DNA from: Oscillospiraceae bacterium
Lineage (GTDB): Bacteria > Bacillota > Clostridia > Oscillospirales > Ruminococcaceae
Length of the DNA stretch: 64,000 nt
Assembly (NCBI GenBank): GCA_021769525.1
Contig: JAETSQ010000001.1
Span: forward strand, 1-64,000
Direction: 5' to 3'
This document shows, piece by piece, positions 27,622-37,525 of the stretch. The notes under the pieces are model-generated. The model had not been told where the DNA came from. It ran no database searches and saw only the letters and a list, made by a program, of their open reading frames with translations. Every line of letters starts with the position of its first letter. The first letter of the stretch is position 1. A program made the position numbers and the translations under genes.

Positions 27622-28383
27622 TCAGGATTTCGGGAGCATCTCGAAGACCACCTGTACCTCGGCGGAGACGGTGCTACTGCCGGGGCGGACGGTGGTGCGG
27701 GATTTGAAGCTGTCCGCACCGCCGCCGACGTCCGGATTCATGGCCACCGCCTCATCGAAATTCCGCACGGTGGCCACCGCCCGGCTGGTCTCGTCGATCT
27801 TCTTCACCTGCCCCACCGTCTTGCCGGCCGCCTCGGCCAGAACCTCCGCCTTCTGACGGGCCAGGTCGATGGCATCGGCCAGGGCGGTGTTGTACATCTC
27901 GTCCTCGTTGCTCAAGAGGTACTCCACCCCGTTGAGCTCATTGGAGCCTGCGGCGATGGCGGCATCCACCACATCCCCGGCCTTGGTGATGTCCCGGACA
28001 TAGACGGTGAGATCGGTGCTCATGCGGTAGCCGTTGATGTTGCCGTTGTTGTCGTAGCTGTTCCACATATTCATGTTGGTGGTCTGGATGTCCTTTTCCT
28101 CGATGCCCATCTCCGCCAGGGCGGCCAGGGTGGCGTTGATGGCGGCGCTGTTTTCCTCACGGGCGACGCTGGGGGTGGCGGCCCGGCTGCTGACGCCCAC
28201 CGATACCTTGGCGACATCGGGGGTGGATTCCATGCCGGACCGGCCCGTCACGGTGATGGTCTCCGGCTCCCCCTCCTGGTGGAGGCGGACGGTGGTCTCC
28301 GCCGGGGCGGCGGCCCCTCCGGCGCATCCCGCCAGGGAGAATACCAGCAGAACGGCCAGCGCTAAGATCATGAATTTTTCCAT
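27622..28383 (-). CDS. SIMPL domain (DUF541) lipoprotein
   Basis: Lipobox FSLAGCAGG; ITVTGRSGMESTPDVAKVSVGVSSRA...ALADAIDLARQKAEVLAEAAG. Confidence 0.92.
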   Translation of the reverse strand: MEKFMILALAVLLVFSLAGCAGGAAAPAETTVRLHQEGEPETITVTGRSGMESTPDVAKVSVGVSSRAATPSVAREENSAAINATLAALAEMGIEEKDIQTTNMNMWNSYDNNGNINGYRMSTDLTVYVRDITKAGDVVDAAIAAGSNELNGVEYLLSNEDEMYNTALADAIDLARQKAEVLAEAAGKTVGQVKKIDETSRAVATVRNFDEAVAMNPDVGGGADSFKSRTTVRPGSSTVSAEVQVVFEMLPKS

Positions 28384-28517
28384 AATGATGACGGCTCCTT
28401 TCTGTTTTTTGGGCTTACAGTTATTTAGTGGCGAAAAAAAGCCCGATTGTTGCACCCGCCGGAGATCCCGCAAAAAAATCCCCCCGCTCCGCTTTTTGGG
28501 GGGAGAGGGGGGCAGAT

Positions 28518-28904
28518 TCAGGTCTTTTTGATAAATTCCCGGCCGCACCGGGGGCAGGTGATGGCGATGGCGCCCCGGCCCTTGGGGACCCGCAGCTGCT
28601 GGCGGCAGCCGGGGCAGCGGTAGTACCGGTGGGTGCGGTCCTGGGCCCGGCGCGTCAGACGCTCCCAGCGGCCCCGGAGCCGCTGGACGTACTGGAGGAA
28701 GAGCCCGTTTTCCCTGGCGCGGGCGGAGATGTTCCGGGAGAGCATCCGGTAGTAGGCCAGCCCCAGCAGCACAAAGCCCAGCACCGCCAGAAACCAGAAG
28801 CGGCCGCGGGTGAACATCACCAGCACCATGGAGAGCAGCAGCATGGCGAAGGAGAGCTGATCCACCCCATACCGCCCCATCATAAATCTGCGAAACCAGT
28901 TCAC
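28518..28904 (-). CDS. Small membrane protein with C-terminal zinc ribbon
   Basis: TM segments; YRCPGCRQQLRVPKGRGAIAITCPRCGREF. Confidence 0.8.
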   Translation of the reverse strand: MNWFRRFMMGRYGVDQLSFAMLLLSMVLVMFTRGRFWFLAVLGFVLLGLAYYRMLSRNISARARENGLFLQYVQRLRGRWERLTRRAQDRTHRYYRCPGCRQQLRVPKGRGAIAITCPRCGREFIKKT

Positions 28905-29047
28905 AAAAAAGCCTCCTTAAAGGGAACTTGTATCCTGCTCTTTTATAATAGCACCGGAGGCGGGGCGGTTTGGTGAACAGTCTGAAAACTTTCGGGGGAT
29001 GTTCCGTGACGGGGGAGGGTAACAAGTGAGAAAAAGAAGACTTTGCG

Positions 29048-29764
29048 CTACACGCCCACCGTTTCTTCCGCGTCTTCTTCGTCGCCGGCGAATTCCCACT
29101 GGCTGAGGAGATCCCCGAAGAGGTCCCCCAGGGTGGCAGCGGGGGGCGGGGCGGCGCTGGGGGCGTTCATCAGCTCCCTGGTGATGCGGGTGCGCTCCGC
29201 AAAGGCCTCCTTATCGTGAAGGAGGGTGAGGAGGACGGCGGAATTTTCCGCGTCGTCCGCCGCGCTGTGCTGGCTGCCGGCGAAGTTTACCTCGATGCCG
29301 CCGATGGCGTTCTTGAGGGAGATGCGGTTGCGCTTGGAAAGGCCCAGCAGCCGGGTGTAGATCCGCTGGAAGTCGATCCACCGGCGGAAGGGGCGGGGCG
29401 GTTTTTCCGGCCAGAGGCCCTTGGCGGCGCACTCCTGGAAGAGCTGGCGCTTATCGCTGTCGCTCCAGGCGTAGGTGCGGGCGGGCTCCTCCCCGATCCA
29501 GGCGAGGAAGTCCTCCAGGGCCTCCGGAAGGGGCTTTGCATGGGCCACGTCCCCTTCGGTGATGCCAGTGACCCTGGTGCAGGTGGCGCTGATGGGGAAG
29601 TGCTGGGGCTTTACGTAGGCGGAGTACTTCCCCACCTGGACATAGTTTTGGTCCAGCTTCACCGCGCCGATCTCCACGATCTCGTGGAGCAGGGCGGCGG
29701 GGACCTCCTCGTGCCCCCGGCGGGGGGCCTGGTTCATCTCAAAATCCAAAAAGATATGCTGCAT
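29048..29764 (-). CDS. DnaQ-like 3'-5' exonuclease (RNase T/DNA pol III epsilon fold)
   Basis: HIFLDFEMNQAP, EIVEIGAVKLD, YAWSDSDKRQL, SQHSAADDAENSAVLL. Confidence 0.9.
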   Translation of the reverse strand: MQHIFLDFEMNQAPRRGHEEVPAALLHEIVEIGAVKLDQNYVQVGKYSAYVKPQHFPISATCTRVTGITEGDVAHAKPLPEALEDFLAWIGEEPARTYAWSDSDKRQLFQECAAKGLWPEKPPRPFRRWIDFQRIYTRLLGLSKRNRISLKNAIGGIEVNFAGSQHSAADDAENSAVLLTLLHDKEAFAERTRITRELMNAPSAAPPPAATLGDLFGDLLSQWEFAGDEEDAEETVGV

Positions 29765-30912
29765 CACAGTCCCTCCGCCGGGGCGATGACCCCGTCCTCG
29801 GAGACGGCGATGGGGCTGATCTCGAACCGGGTGTAGCGGATGAGGTTTTTGAGCCGGGCGCGCTCGTCGGCGGAATAGAAGAGGTAGGAGATGCCCTCCT
29901 TCCGGGCGCGGGCGGTGCGGCCGATGCGGTGGACGTAGGTCTCGTTGTCCTGGGGGAAGTCGTAGTTCACCACCGCGTCGATGTCGGTGACATCGATGCC
30001 TCTGGCGGCCACGTCGGTGGCTACCATCACCGGGATCTCCCCCTCCTTGAACCTCGCCATCACCCGGTTGCGGTCCTTCTGGATCATATCCCCGTGGATG
30101 CACTGGGCGGGAAGACCCTGACGGGTGAGCATATCGCAGATCATGGCGGTATTGTACTTGGTGTTGCAGAAGATGAGCACCCGGTCCAGGTCCTCTTTTT
30201 TCAGGATGGCGAGGAGGTCCAGAAAACGCTTGCGGCCGGTGGTGCAGCAGCAGTACTGGGTGATGCGGGGGCGGCTCTCCTCCACCGGGCGTACGGTGAT
30301 CTCCTCCGCGTCCCGCTGGTAGAGCCAGCCGATGTCCATCACCTCCCGGCTGATGGTGGCGGAGAACATCACCATCTGCTCCTTTTTGGGGAGGCTGTCC
30401 AGGATCTTCCGCACGTCCTTGAAGAAGCCCATATCCAGCATCTCGTCCGCCTCGTCCAGGACAACGGTGGTCACCTTCCCCAGGCGGATGGTGCGGCGCT
30501 TCATGTGGTCCAGCATCCGGCCGGGAGTGGCTACCACGATCTGGGGGTTTTTCTTCAGCGCCTCGATCTGGGGGTTCATGGCCTGTCCGCCGTAGATGGC
30601 GGCCACCCGCACCCCCTCCTTGTACTTTGCCAGGGCCCGCAGCTCGTCCACGATCTGGGTGCAGAGCTCCCGCGTGGGGCAGAGGACCACCGACTGGATC
30701 CAGGGGGCATCCCGGACCAGGGCCCGCTCCACCAGGGGGATGCCGAAGGCGCAGGTCTTGCCGGTGCCGGTGGGGGCCTTGGCGATGATCTCCCTGCCGG
30801 AGAGCATGACCGGGATGGCTTTTTCCTGGACCTCGGTCATCTGGGAAAAGCCCATATCCTCCACCGCCCGGAGGGTTTCCGGGGATACCCCGGCAAGTTC
30901 TTTGAATTCCAT
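29764..30912 (-). CDS. DEAD-box RNA helicase
   Basis: APTGTGKTCAF, TPGRMLDH, VLDEADEMLD, SAT, ARGIDV, HRIGRTARA. Confidence 0.96.
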   Translation of the reverse strand: MEFKELAGVSPETLRAVEDMGFSQMTEVQEKAIPVMLSGREIIAKAPTGTGKTCAFGIPLVERALVRDAPWIQSVVLCPTRELCTQIVDELRALAKYKEGVRVAAIYGGQAMNPQIEALKKNPQIVVATPGRMLDHMKRRTIRLGKVTTVVLDEADEMLDMGFFKDVRKILDSLPKKEQMVMFSATISREVMDIGWLYQRDAEEITVRPVEESRPRITQYCCCTTGRKRFLDLLAILKKEDLDRVLIFCNTKYNTAMICDMLTRQGLPAQCIHGDMIQKDRNRVMARFKEGEIPVMVATDVAARGIDVTDIDAVVNYDFPQDNETYVHRIGRTARARKEGISYLFYSADERARLKNLIRYTRFEISPIAVSEDGVIAPAEGL

Positions 30913-31159
30913 ACTGTCGTTCCTTTCTTGGCGCGCGGGCATGCCTGTTTTCCCGCGCTTTGGCTCATATCAGCCATTATAGCACAGACGGGACAAAAAC
31001 TCCAGCGGAAAATCTCCCCGAAGCGGTGCCTGCTTTGGGCAGCGCCCCGGACGGGCAGAAGCGAGGTGTTCGGCCGCTCTCCGCCCGCTTGCTTCTTGGG
31101 GAAAATGTGGTATACTATCATTATAGATCCGTTCCGGAGAAACAAGGGGGGGCAGGGGA

Positions 31160-31702
31160 GTGAAGTGGCTGGAGCACCTGAAAACCGTGGGCCACCACCG
31201 GAGGCTGGTGTGCAAGGCCTGCTTTGCGGTGGGGCTCTACCGCCAGGGGCTTTGCCACGACCTTTCCAAATACGCCCCGGTGGAGTTCCTGGTGGGGGCA
31301 AAGTACTACCAGGGGGACCACAGCCCCAACGAGGCGGAGCGGCTGGAAAAGGGCTACAGCGCCGCCTGGCTCCATCACAAGGGGCGTAACAAGCACCACC
31401 TGGAGTACTGGATCGACTACAGCCCCGCCGGGGACCACGCCCTGACAGGCTGCCGGATGCCCCCAAAATACGTGGTGGAGATGTTCTGCGACCGGATGGC
31501 CGCCAGCAAGACCTACCTGGGCGCCGCTTATACCGATGCCTCCCCCTGGGAATACTACCGGCGCAGCCGGGACCACTACCTCCTGCACCCAGAGACCCAG
31601 GAGCTGCTGGAGCGCCTGCTCCTGCTCCTCCGGGACCGGGGAGAAGAGGCCGCCTTCCGGTATATCCGGGAGGAAGTTTTGAGAAAACGCCCCAGGGATT
31701 GA
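31160..31702 (+). CDS. DUF5662 family protein
   Basis: HLKTVGHHRRLVCKACFAVGLYRQGLCHDLSKYAPVEF...HHKGRNKHHLEYW. Confidence 0.88.
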   Translation: MKWLEHLKTVGHHRRLVCKACFAVGLYRQGLCHDLSKYAPVEFLVGAKYYQGDHSPNEAERLEKGYSAAWLHHKGRNKHHLEYWIDYSPAGDHALTGCRMPPKYVVEMFCDRMAASKTYLGAAYTDASPWEYYRRSRDHYLLHPETQELLERLLLLLRDRGEEAAFRYIREEVLRKRPRD

Positions 31703-31808
31703 CAGCGGGGCGGAAAAGCACTATAATTGCCATAGGTATCCTCTGCGGATGGACAGTCGGGTCATTCTACCCGATTATTTATATACTTAATAGTTAAGGT
31801 GATTAAAT

Positions 31809-32897
31809 ATGAACGACGACTACATCCTCCGCCTCCGGAACATCACCAAGTCCTTTGGGGAGACCCAGGTGCTGCGGGGGATCAGCATTGACATCCGCCA
31901 GGGGGAATTCATCACCTTCCTGGGCTCCAGCGGCTGCGGCAAGACCACCACCCTGCGGATCATCGCCGGGCTGGAGGAGCCGGACAGCGGCGAGGTGCTG
32001 CTGGAGGGCCGGGACGTCACCGCCCTGGCCCCCAACAGGCGGGATGTGAACACCGTGTTCCAGAGCTACGCCCTCTTCCCCCATATGACGGTGGAGCAGA
32101 ACGTGGCCTACAGCCTGCGGCTGAAGAAGGTCCCCAAGGCAGAGCAGCAGAGGACCGCTCAGGAGCTGCTGGAGCTGGTGCAGCTGGCCGGGTACGAAAA
32201 GCGGATGCCCGCGGAGCTTTCCGGCGGGCAGCGGCAGCGGGTAGCCATCGCCAGGGCCCTGGCGGGGCGGCCCAGGGTGCTGCTGCTGGACGAGCCCCTG
32301 GGGGCCCTGGACCTCCAGCTCCGCCGCCAGATGCAGGTGGAACTGAAGCGCCTCCAGAAGAAGCTGGGGGTCACCTTCCTCTACATCACCCACGACCAGG
32401 AGGAGGCCCTGAACATGAGCGACCGCATCGTGGTGATGCGGGAGGGCCGCTTTGAGCAGATCGGGACACCGGGGGAGGTGTACGACCACCCCCGCACCGC
32501 CTTTGTGGCCCGCTTTGTGGGCAGCGCCAACGTCATCCGGGGGGTGGCCCGGCAAAGCGGGGAGGAGCTCCGCCTGGAGACGGTGGGGGGCTGGGTCCCC
32601 CTGCTGCCGGGGGAGAAAAACTTCCCCGACGGGGCGGCGGTATCCCTGGCGGTGCGCAGCGAGCAGCTGCAATTCGCCCGGACAGAGACCGGCGCCTCCC
32701 AGGAGGAGGGCATCCGGGCGGAGGTGAAGGAAAAGAGCTTTGCCGGGGGGATGCTGCGCATCACCTTCGCCCTGGCGGACGGGGAGGAAGTGGTGGCCAG
32801 CCGCCACGGCATCGACCTGGACCTGCATCCGGGGGAGAGGGTCCTCCTTTCCTGGGACCCCCGCACCGCCCCGGTGGTGGAGGAGGACGAGGCATGA
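31809..32897 (+). CDS. potA: Spermidine/putrescine ABC transporter ATP-binding protein
   Basis: LGSSGCGKTTTLRIIAGLEEPDSGEVLLEGRDVTALAPNRRDVNTVFQSYALFPHMTVEQNVAYSLR; LSGGQRQRVAIARAL. Confidence 0.96.
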   Translation: MNDDYILRLRNITKSFGETQVLRGISIDIRQGEFITFLGSSGCGKTTTLRIIAGLEEPDSGEVLLEGRDVTALAPNRRDVNTVFQSYALFPHMTVEQNVAYSLRLKKVPKAEQQRTAQELLELVQLAGYEKRMPAELSGGQRQRVAIARALAGRPRVLLLDEPLGALDLQLRRQMQVELKRLQKKLGVTFLYITHDQEEALNMSDRIVVMREGRFEQIGTPGEVYDHPRTAFVARFVGSANVIRGVARQSGEELRLETVGGWVPLLPGEKNFPDGAAVSLAVRSEQLQFARTETGASQEEGIRAEVKEKSFAGGMLRITFALADGEEVVASRHGIDLDLHPGERVLLSWDPRTAPVVEEDEA

Positions 32898-33760
32898 AGC
32901 AGAAAAGGCTGAAAAAACAGGGCCCCGCCTGGCTCATGGCGCTGCCCCTCTATCTTTTCACCCTGGTGTTCGTGCTGGGGCCGCTGGTGTATATGCTGAT
33001 CCTCAGCTTTCTGCGGCGGGCGGAAGTGTGGGGGGTAACGAACCAGTTCACCCTGGAAAACTACAAGAACATCCTGGCCCCGGTGTACCTGCGGACCTTT
33101 GTGGAATCCTTCCGGCTGGCCGTCACCAGCACCCTGCTCATCGCCCTCATCGGCTACCCCTTCGGCTACTTTATGGCGAAGCTCCGGGGGCGCTGGAAGC
33201 AGGCCGCCATGCTGGCGCTGATGATCCCCTTCTGGACAAGCTCCCTCATCCGGCTGTACGGGTGGATCATCATCCTCCGCTCCGGCGGGACGCTGGACCG
33301 GCTGCTGATGGGGCTGGGCCTCACCGATTCCCCCCTGCGGATGCTGTACACCTACCCGGCGGTGGTGGCGGGGATGGTCTACGCCCTGCTGCCCTTTATG
33401 ATCCTGGCGGTGTATTCCAGCGCCGAGAAGATGGACTGGAGCCTGGTGGAAGCGGCCAGGGACCTGGGGGCCTCCGCCCCGGCGGCCTTCCTCACCGTCA
33501 CCTTCCGCCTCACCCTGCCGGGGCTCCTCTCCGGGGTGATCCTCACCTTCATCCCCTCCATGGGCCTCTTCTTCATCGCGGACATCCTGGGGGGGAACAA
33601 GGTGGTGCTGGTGGGCAGCGTCATCCAGGACCAGCTGACCCAGGCCCATAACTGGCCCTTTGCCGCCGCCCTCAGCGTGGTGCTGATGATCCTCACCAGC
33701 CTGATGATCTGGTTCTACCGCAAGGTGGCCCATGTGAAGGAACTGGAGGGCCTGCTATGA
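32894..33760 (+). CDS. potB: Spermidine/putrescine ABC transporter permease
   Basis: 6-TM permease with EAARDLGASAPAAFLTVTFRLTLPGLLSG; operon position. Confidence 0.94.
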   Translation: MKQKRLKKQGPAWLMALPLYLFTLVFVLGPLVYMLILSFLRRAEVWGVTNQFTLENYKNILAPVYLRTFVESFRLAVTSTLLIALIGYPFGYFMAKLRGRWKQAAMLALMIPFWTSSLIRLYGWIIILRSGGTLDRLLMGLGLTDSPLRMLYTYPAVVAGMVYALLPFMILAVYSSAEKMDWSLVEAARDLGASAPAAFLTVTFRLTLPGLLSGVILTFIPSMGLFFIADILGGNKVVLVGSVIQDQLTQAHNWPFAAALSVVLMILTSLMIWFYRKVAHVKELEGLL

Positions 33761-34539
33761 AGAACCGCACAAAGCTGCCCGGCCTTTACCTTGCCCTGAT
33801 GCTGGCGCTGATGTACCTGCCCATCCTGTTGGTGGCGGTCTACTCCTTCAACGACGGGCGGCTCAGCTCGGTGTGGGAGGGCTTTTCCCTGCGGTGGTAC
33901 GGGGTGCTGCTGCGGGACGCCGCCATCTTTGAGGCGTTGGGCAACAGCCTTATCCTGGCGGTCCTCTCCTGCCTTTCTGCCGCCGTCATCGGCACCCTGG
34001 GGGCGGTGGGGATGCACCGGCTCCACAGCCGCACCAAGGGGGCCGTCGAGTACCTTTCCACCCTGCCCATCATGATCCCGGAGATCATCCTGGGGATGGT
34101 GTTCATGGCCTTCTTTTCCCTGCTGGGGCTGCCCTTCGGCATGACCACCCTGGTGATCGGGCACACTGCCTTTTGTATCCCCTATGTCTTTATGCTGGTG
34201 AAGGCCCGCCTGGCGGGGATGGACCCCTCCCTGGCGGAGGCGGCCAGGGACCTGGGGGCCGGGGAGGCGCGGGTCTTCTTTGACATCACCCTGCCCCTCA
34301 TCACCCCCGCCATCCTCTCCGGGATGCTGCTGAGCTTTGCCATGAGCATGGACGATGTCATCATCAGCATCTTCGTCACCGGGGTGAAGGTGAACACCCT
34401 GCCCATCAAGATCTATTCCCAGATCAAATTCGGCGTCACGCCGGAGATCAACGCCCTCTGCACCCTGATGCTCCTGGCCACCGTCCTGCTGGTGCTCCTT
34501 TCCCAGTGGATCGGCAGGCCCCGGAAGTCCGACGGGTGA
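33757..34539 (+). CDS. potC: Spermidine/putrescine ABC transporter permease
   Basis: EAARDLGAGEARVFFDITLPLITPAILSGMLLSFAMSMDDVIISIFV. Confidence 0.94.
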   Translation: MKNRTKLPGLYLALMLALMYLPILLVAVYSFNDGRLSSVWEGFSLRWYGVLLRDAAIFEALGNSLILAVLSCLSAAVIGTLGAVGMHRLHSRTKGAVEYLSTLPIMIPEIILGMVFMAFFSLLGLPFGMTTLVIGHTAFCIPYVFMLVKARLAGMDPSLAEAARDLGAGEARVFFDITLPLITPAILSGMLLSFAMSMDDVIISIFVTGVKVNTLPIKIYSQIKFGVTPEINALCTLMLLATVLLVLLSQWIGRPRKSDG

Positions 34540-34542
34540 GTG

Positions 34543-34706
34543 AGAACCTGTATTCATAGCCGGATGATGCCAGCAGAGCAAGGGATTTTTCCGCCCTGCA
34601 AGGCAAAAACCCGCAGGAATACTTGATGTATTACAAGGGGTTTTAACGCAGCAGGACGGAAAAAGACCCGGTCTGATGGCATTAGATGGTTGTGAATACA
34701 GGTTCT
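34543..34706. repeat. Nested palindromic intergenic element (MITE-like) between potC and potD
   Basis: Outer arms AGAACCTGTATTCA / TGAATACAGGTTCT; inner arms GGGATTTTTCCGCCC and GGACGGAAAAAGACCC pairing imperfectly. Confidence 0.75.
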
Positions 34707-34739
34707 GAGATAGAAAGCAACGAAACAGGAGGTATTTCC

Positions 34740-35786
34740 ATGAAGAAGATCATCGCGGCAGCCCTGGCTCTGGTGCTGGTCCTGGCCCTGGCGGCGGGGT
34801 GCGGCAAGGCATCCGGCGGCGGCACGGTGACCCTCTACACCTGGGAGGGGATGTTCCCCCCGGAGGTGCTGGAGGGCTTCACCAAGGAGACCGGCATCGC
34901 CATCAATTACGCCAATTTTGATACCGACGAGAATATGCTGGCCCGGCTGGAGGCGGCCGGCGGCGGGGACTACGACGTGGTCATCGCCGATGACTACATC
35001 ATCGAGACGGTGATCGCCGAGGGGCTGGCCCAGAAGCTGGATACCGGCAAACTTTCCGGCTGGGGGAACATCAACCCGGTGTATCAGGGGCAGTTCTTTG
35101 ACCCCGCCAACGAGTACACCGTCCCCTACGGCTCCGGGGTGCAGACCATCGTCTACGACCCCGCGCGGGTCCAGAAGGAGATCACCGGCTACGCCGACCT
35201 GTGGGACCCCTCCCTCAAGGATAACCTGGCGGTGATCGGCAATTACCGGGTCATCAACGGCATGGCCCTGAAGGTGATGGGGGAGAGCTACAACACCGAG
35301 GATACCGCCGTCATCGAGGCCGCCGGCAAGAAGCTGCTGGAGCTGGCCCCCAATGTCCGCCTCATCAAAAACGACAACCTCCAGGATGACCTCCTCAGCG
35401 GGGAGGTGGGGGCCGCGGTGATGTACACCTCCCAGGTGACTCTGGCCAAGCTCCAGAACCCGGCCCTTAAGGTGGTCTACCCCAAGGAGGGGGTGGGCTT
35501 TGGCATCATGGGGACCTTTATCCCCGCTAAGGCTCCCAACGCCGAGGCGGCCTATAAGTTCATCGACTACATCCTGCGGCCGGAGATCGCCGCCCAGTGC
35601 TTTGAGTACATGGGGTACTACTGCACCAACAAGGCGGCGGACGAGAAGATCAATGAGGCCTACCGGGAGTTTCTGACCCTGCCGGAGGGCATCACCGGCG
35701 GGGAGATGGTGCAGACCGTCTCCGCCGCCGCGGAGGAGGCCCACAACAAGGCCTGGACCGAGTTCCGGGCCGCTTGCGGGGCGTGA
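34740..35786 (+). CDS. potD: Spermidine/putrescine ABC transporter substrate-binding lipoprotein
   Basis: Signal/lipobox LALAAGCGK; VTLYTWEGMFPPEVLEGFTKETGIAINY; VPYGSGVQTIVYD. Confidence 0.94.
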   Translation: MKKIIAAALALVLVLALAAGCGKASGGGTVTLYTWEGMFPPEVLEGFTKETGIAINYANFDTDENMLARLEAAGGGDYDVVIADDYIIETVIAEGLAQKLDTGKLSGWGNINPVYQGQFFDPANEYTVPYGSGVQTIVYDPARVQKEITGYADLWDPSLKDNLAVIGNYRVINGMALKVMGESYNTEDTAVIEAAGKKLLELAPNVRLIKNDNLQDDLLSGEVGAAVMYTSQVTLAKLQNPALKVVYPKEGVGFGIMGTFIPAKAPNAEAAYKFIDYILRPEIAAQCFEYMGYYCTNKAADEKINEAYREFLTLPEGITGGEMVQTVSAAAEEAHNKAWTEFRAACGA

Positions 35787-35814
35787 TATGGAAGGATGAT
35801 CTTATGAGCCCGTC

Positions 35815-36006
35815 CCTGCGGGGGGAACCCCTCCGTCAGCTACGCTCAGCCCTAACGGGCCGCTTCGCGTCCCTTCGGGCACGTGGGCTACGCCCAACCT
35901 CCCCTTTCAGGGGAGGCTCTGGCGGGGCGCAAAGTTATCCTTTCTGCCAAGGGCTCCCCTGAAAGGGGAGCTGGCATTTCCCGAAGGGAAATGTCTGAGG
36001 GGTTCT
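35815..36006 (+). repeat. Intergenic hairpin-module mosaic repeat, member P1
   Basis: ctaacgggccgcttcgcgtcccttcgggcacgtgggctacgcccaacctcccctttcaggggaggctctggcgg...ggctcccctgaaaggggagctggcatttcccgaagggaaatgtctgagggg; near-identical to P2. Confidence 0.92.
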
Positions 36007-36097
36007 TTTCGCCCCGGCGAAGTCACGTAGCCCAGGATCTTCCGCAGAAGACCCCTGCGTCTAGCCTCCCAGTGGCATATTTTTGAGACCGTAAAAC

Positions 36098-36153
36098 CAA
36101 AAAACCTTCCGCTCTCTGGGAACTTTCCCAAAGGGTGGAAGGCTTTTTTGCGG
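36098..36153. terminator. Intrinsic terminator
   Basis: aaaaaaccttccgctctctgggaactttcccaaagggtggaaggctttttt. Confidence 0.75.
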
Positions 36154-36173
36154 CTTTGTTTAGCCCGCCGGGA

Positions 36174-37283
36174 TTATTTCACCGTCACCAGCTCATAGGA
36201 GCGGGTGCCGATGCCCAGCTTTTCCGCGTGCTCCAGGCAGACCTGCCAGTTGGTCACCGGAGCGGCGGAGGTGAAGCGGTCCGCCGCGGGGTCGCAGTTC
36301 TGGATGACGCTGCCGGGGACGGGGGGCATCTTGTTGCAGGCATCGGCGCAGGCCTGATCCAGGGCCACCGGGTCGAAGGAGGCGAAGAAGCCCACATCCG
36401 GGATGATGGGGATGTCGTTTTCCCCGTGGCAGTCGCAGTTGGGGGAGACATCGATGACCAGGCTGACGTGGAAGTGGGGGCGCCCCTCCAGCACCGCCCA
36501 GGCGTACTCCGCCATCTTTTTGCAGAGGATGTCGCAGCTGTGGTCGCTGGGGGGCTTGATGGCGTCAAAGTTGCAGGCCCCAAGACAGCGGCCGCACCCC
36601 ACGCACTTTCCGTGGTCGATGGAGGCCTTGCCGTCCCCGCCGTAGGAGATGGCGTCGTGGGCGCACTGGCGGGTGCAGGCCCGGCAGCCGGTGCAGAGGC
36701 TCCCCACCACGTGGGGCTTGCCGCTGGCGTGCTGCTCCATCTTGCCGGCGCGGCTGCCGCAGCCCATGCCCAGGTTTTTCAGAGCCCCGCCGAAGCCGGT
36801 CTGCTCGTGGCCCTTAAAGTGGTTCACCGAGATGATGATGTCCGCGTCCATGACGGCGTGGCCGATCTTGGCCTCCTTTACGTACTCGCCGCAGGGGACC
36901 GGCACCAGGGTCTCGTCGGTGCCCTTGAGGCCGTCGGCGATGATGACCTGACAGCCGGTGGTGAGGGGGCCGAAGCCGTGAAGGGCCGCCACGTCCAGGT
37001 GGTCGATGGCGTTTTTGCGGCTGCCCACGTAGAGGGTGTTGCAGTCGGTGAGGAAGGGGATGCCCCCCAGGCTCCTCACCACATCGGCCACCACCTTTAC
37101 ATAGTTGGGGCGCAGGTAGGCCAGGTTCCCCTCTTCCCCGAAGTGGAGCTTCAGGGCGGTGAAGCGGTTGGAGAAATCGATGGTGCCGATGCCGGCGGTG
37201 CGGATGAGCTTTTCCAGCTTCCGCAGGAGGTTGGTGGTGGTGCCCACGTGGAGATCGGTGTAATAGACTTTGGCAGGGTTCAT
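36174..37283 (-). CDS. DUF362 family protein with two 4Fe-4S motifs
   Basis: TDLHVGTTTNLLRKLEKLI; CTGCRACTRQCAHDAI, CVGCGRCLGACNFDAI; MGCGSRAGK. Confidence 0.92.
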   Translation of the reverse strand: MNPAKVYYTDLHVGTTTNLLRKLEKLIRTAGIGTIDFSNRFTALKLHFGEEGNLAYLRPNYVKVVADVVRSLGGIPFLTDCNTLYVGSRKNAIDHLDVAALHGFGPLTTGCQVIIADGLKGTDETLVPVPCGEYVKEAKIGHAVMDADIIISVNHFKGHEQTGFGGALKNLGMGCGSRAGKMEQHASGKPHVVGSLCTGCRACTRQCAHDAISYGGDGKASIDHGKCVGCGRCLGACNFDAIKPPSDHSCDILCKKMAEYAWAVLEGRPHFHVSLVIDVSPNCDCHGENDIPIIPDVGFFASFDPVALDQACADACNKMPPVPGSVIQNCDPAADRFTSAAPVTNWQVCLEHAEKLGIGTRSYELVTVK

Positions 37284-37525
37284 GGCGTTCTCTCCTTTGC
37301 GGCGTATTTTTTCTCCCCCATTGTACCCTATCTTTGGAGGAAAGTAAAGGCGGTGCCGGGGGACTTTGACCGCCGGCTGTGAATTATGCGGTGCCGCCGC
37401 CGGCTTTTCAGTGGAAAATTTTATGAAAAATTCATAGTTTTTTTGGAAGAAATATGGTACACTAAATAAAATAGGATTTTAACACTTTAACAGAGCGGAA
37501 GGGAACCTTCCCAAGGCAAGGAGAA

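Noticed and set aside
28470-28516. G-run region (ggggggagagggggg) as a G-quadruplex
   Set aside because: Only two long G-runs with a short loop; also pairs with an upstream C-run as a simple hairpin, so not pursued.
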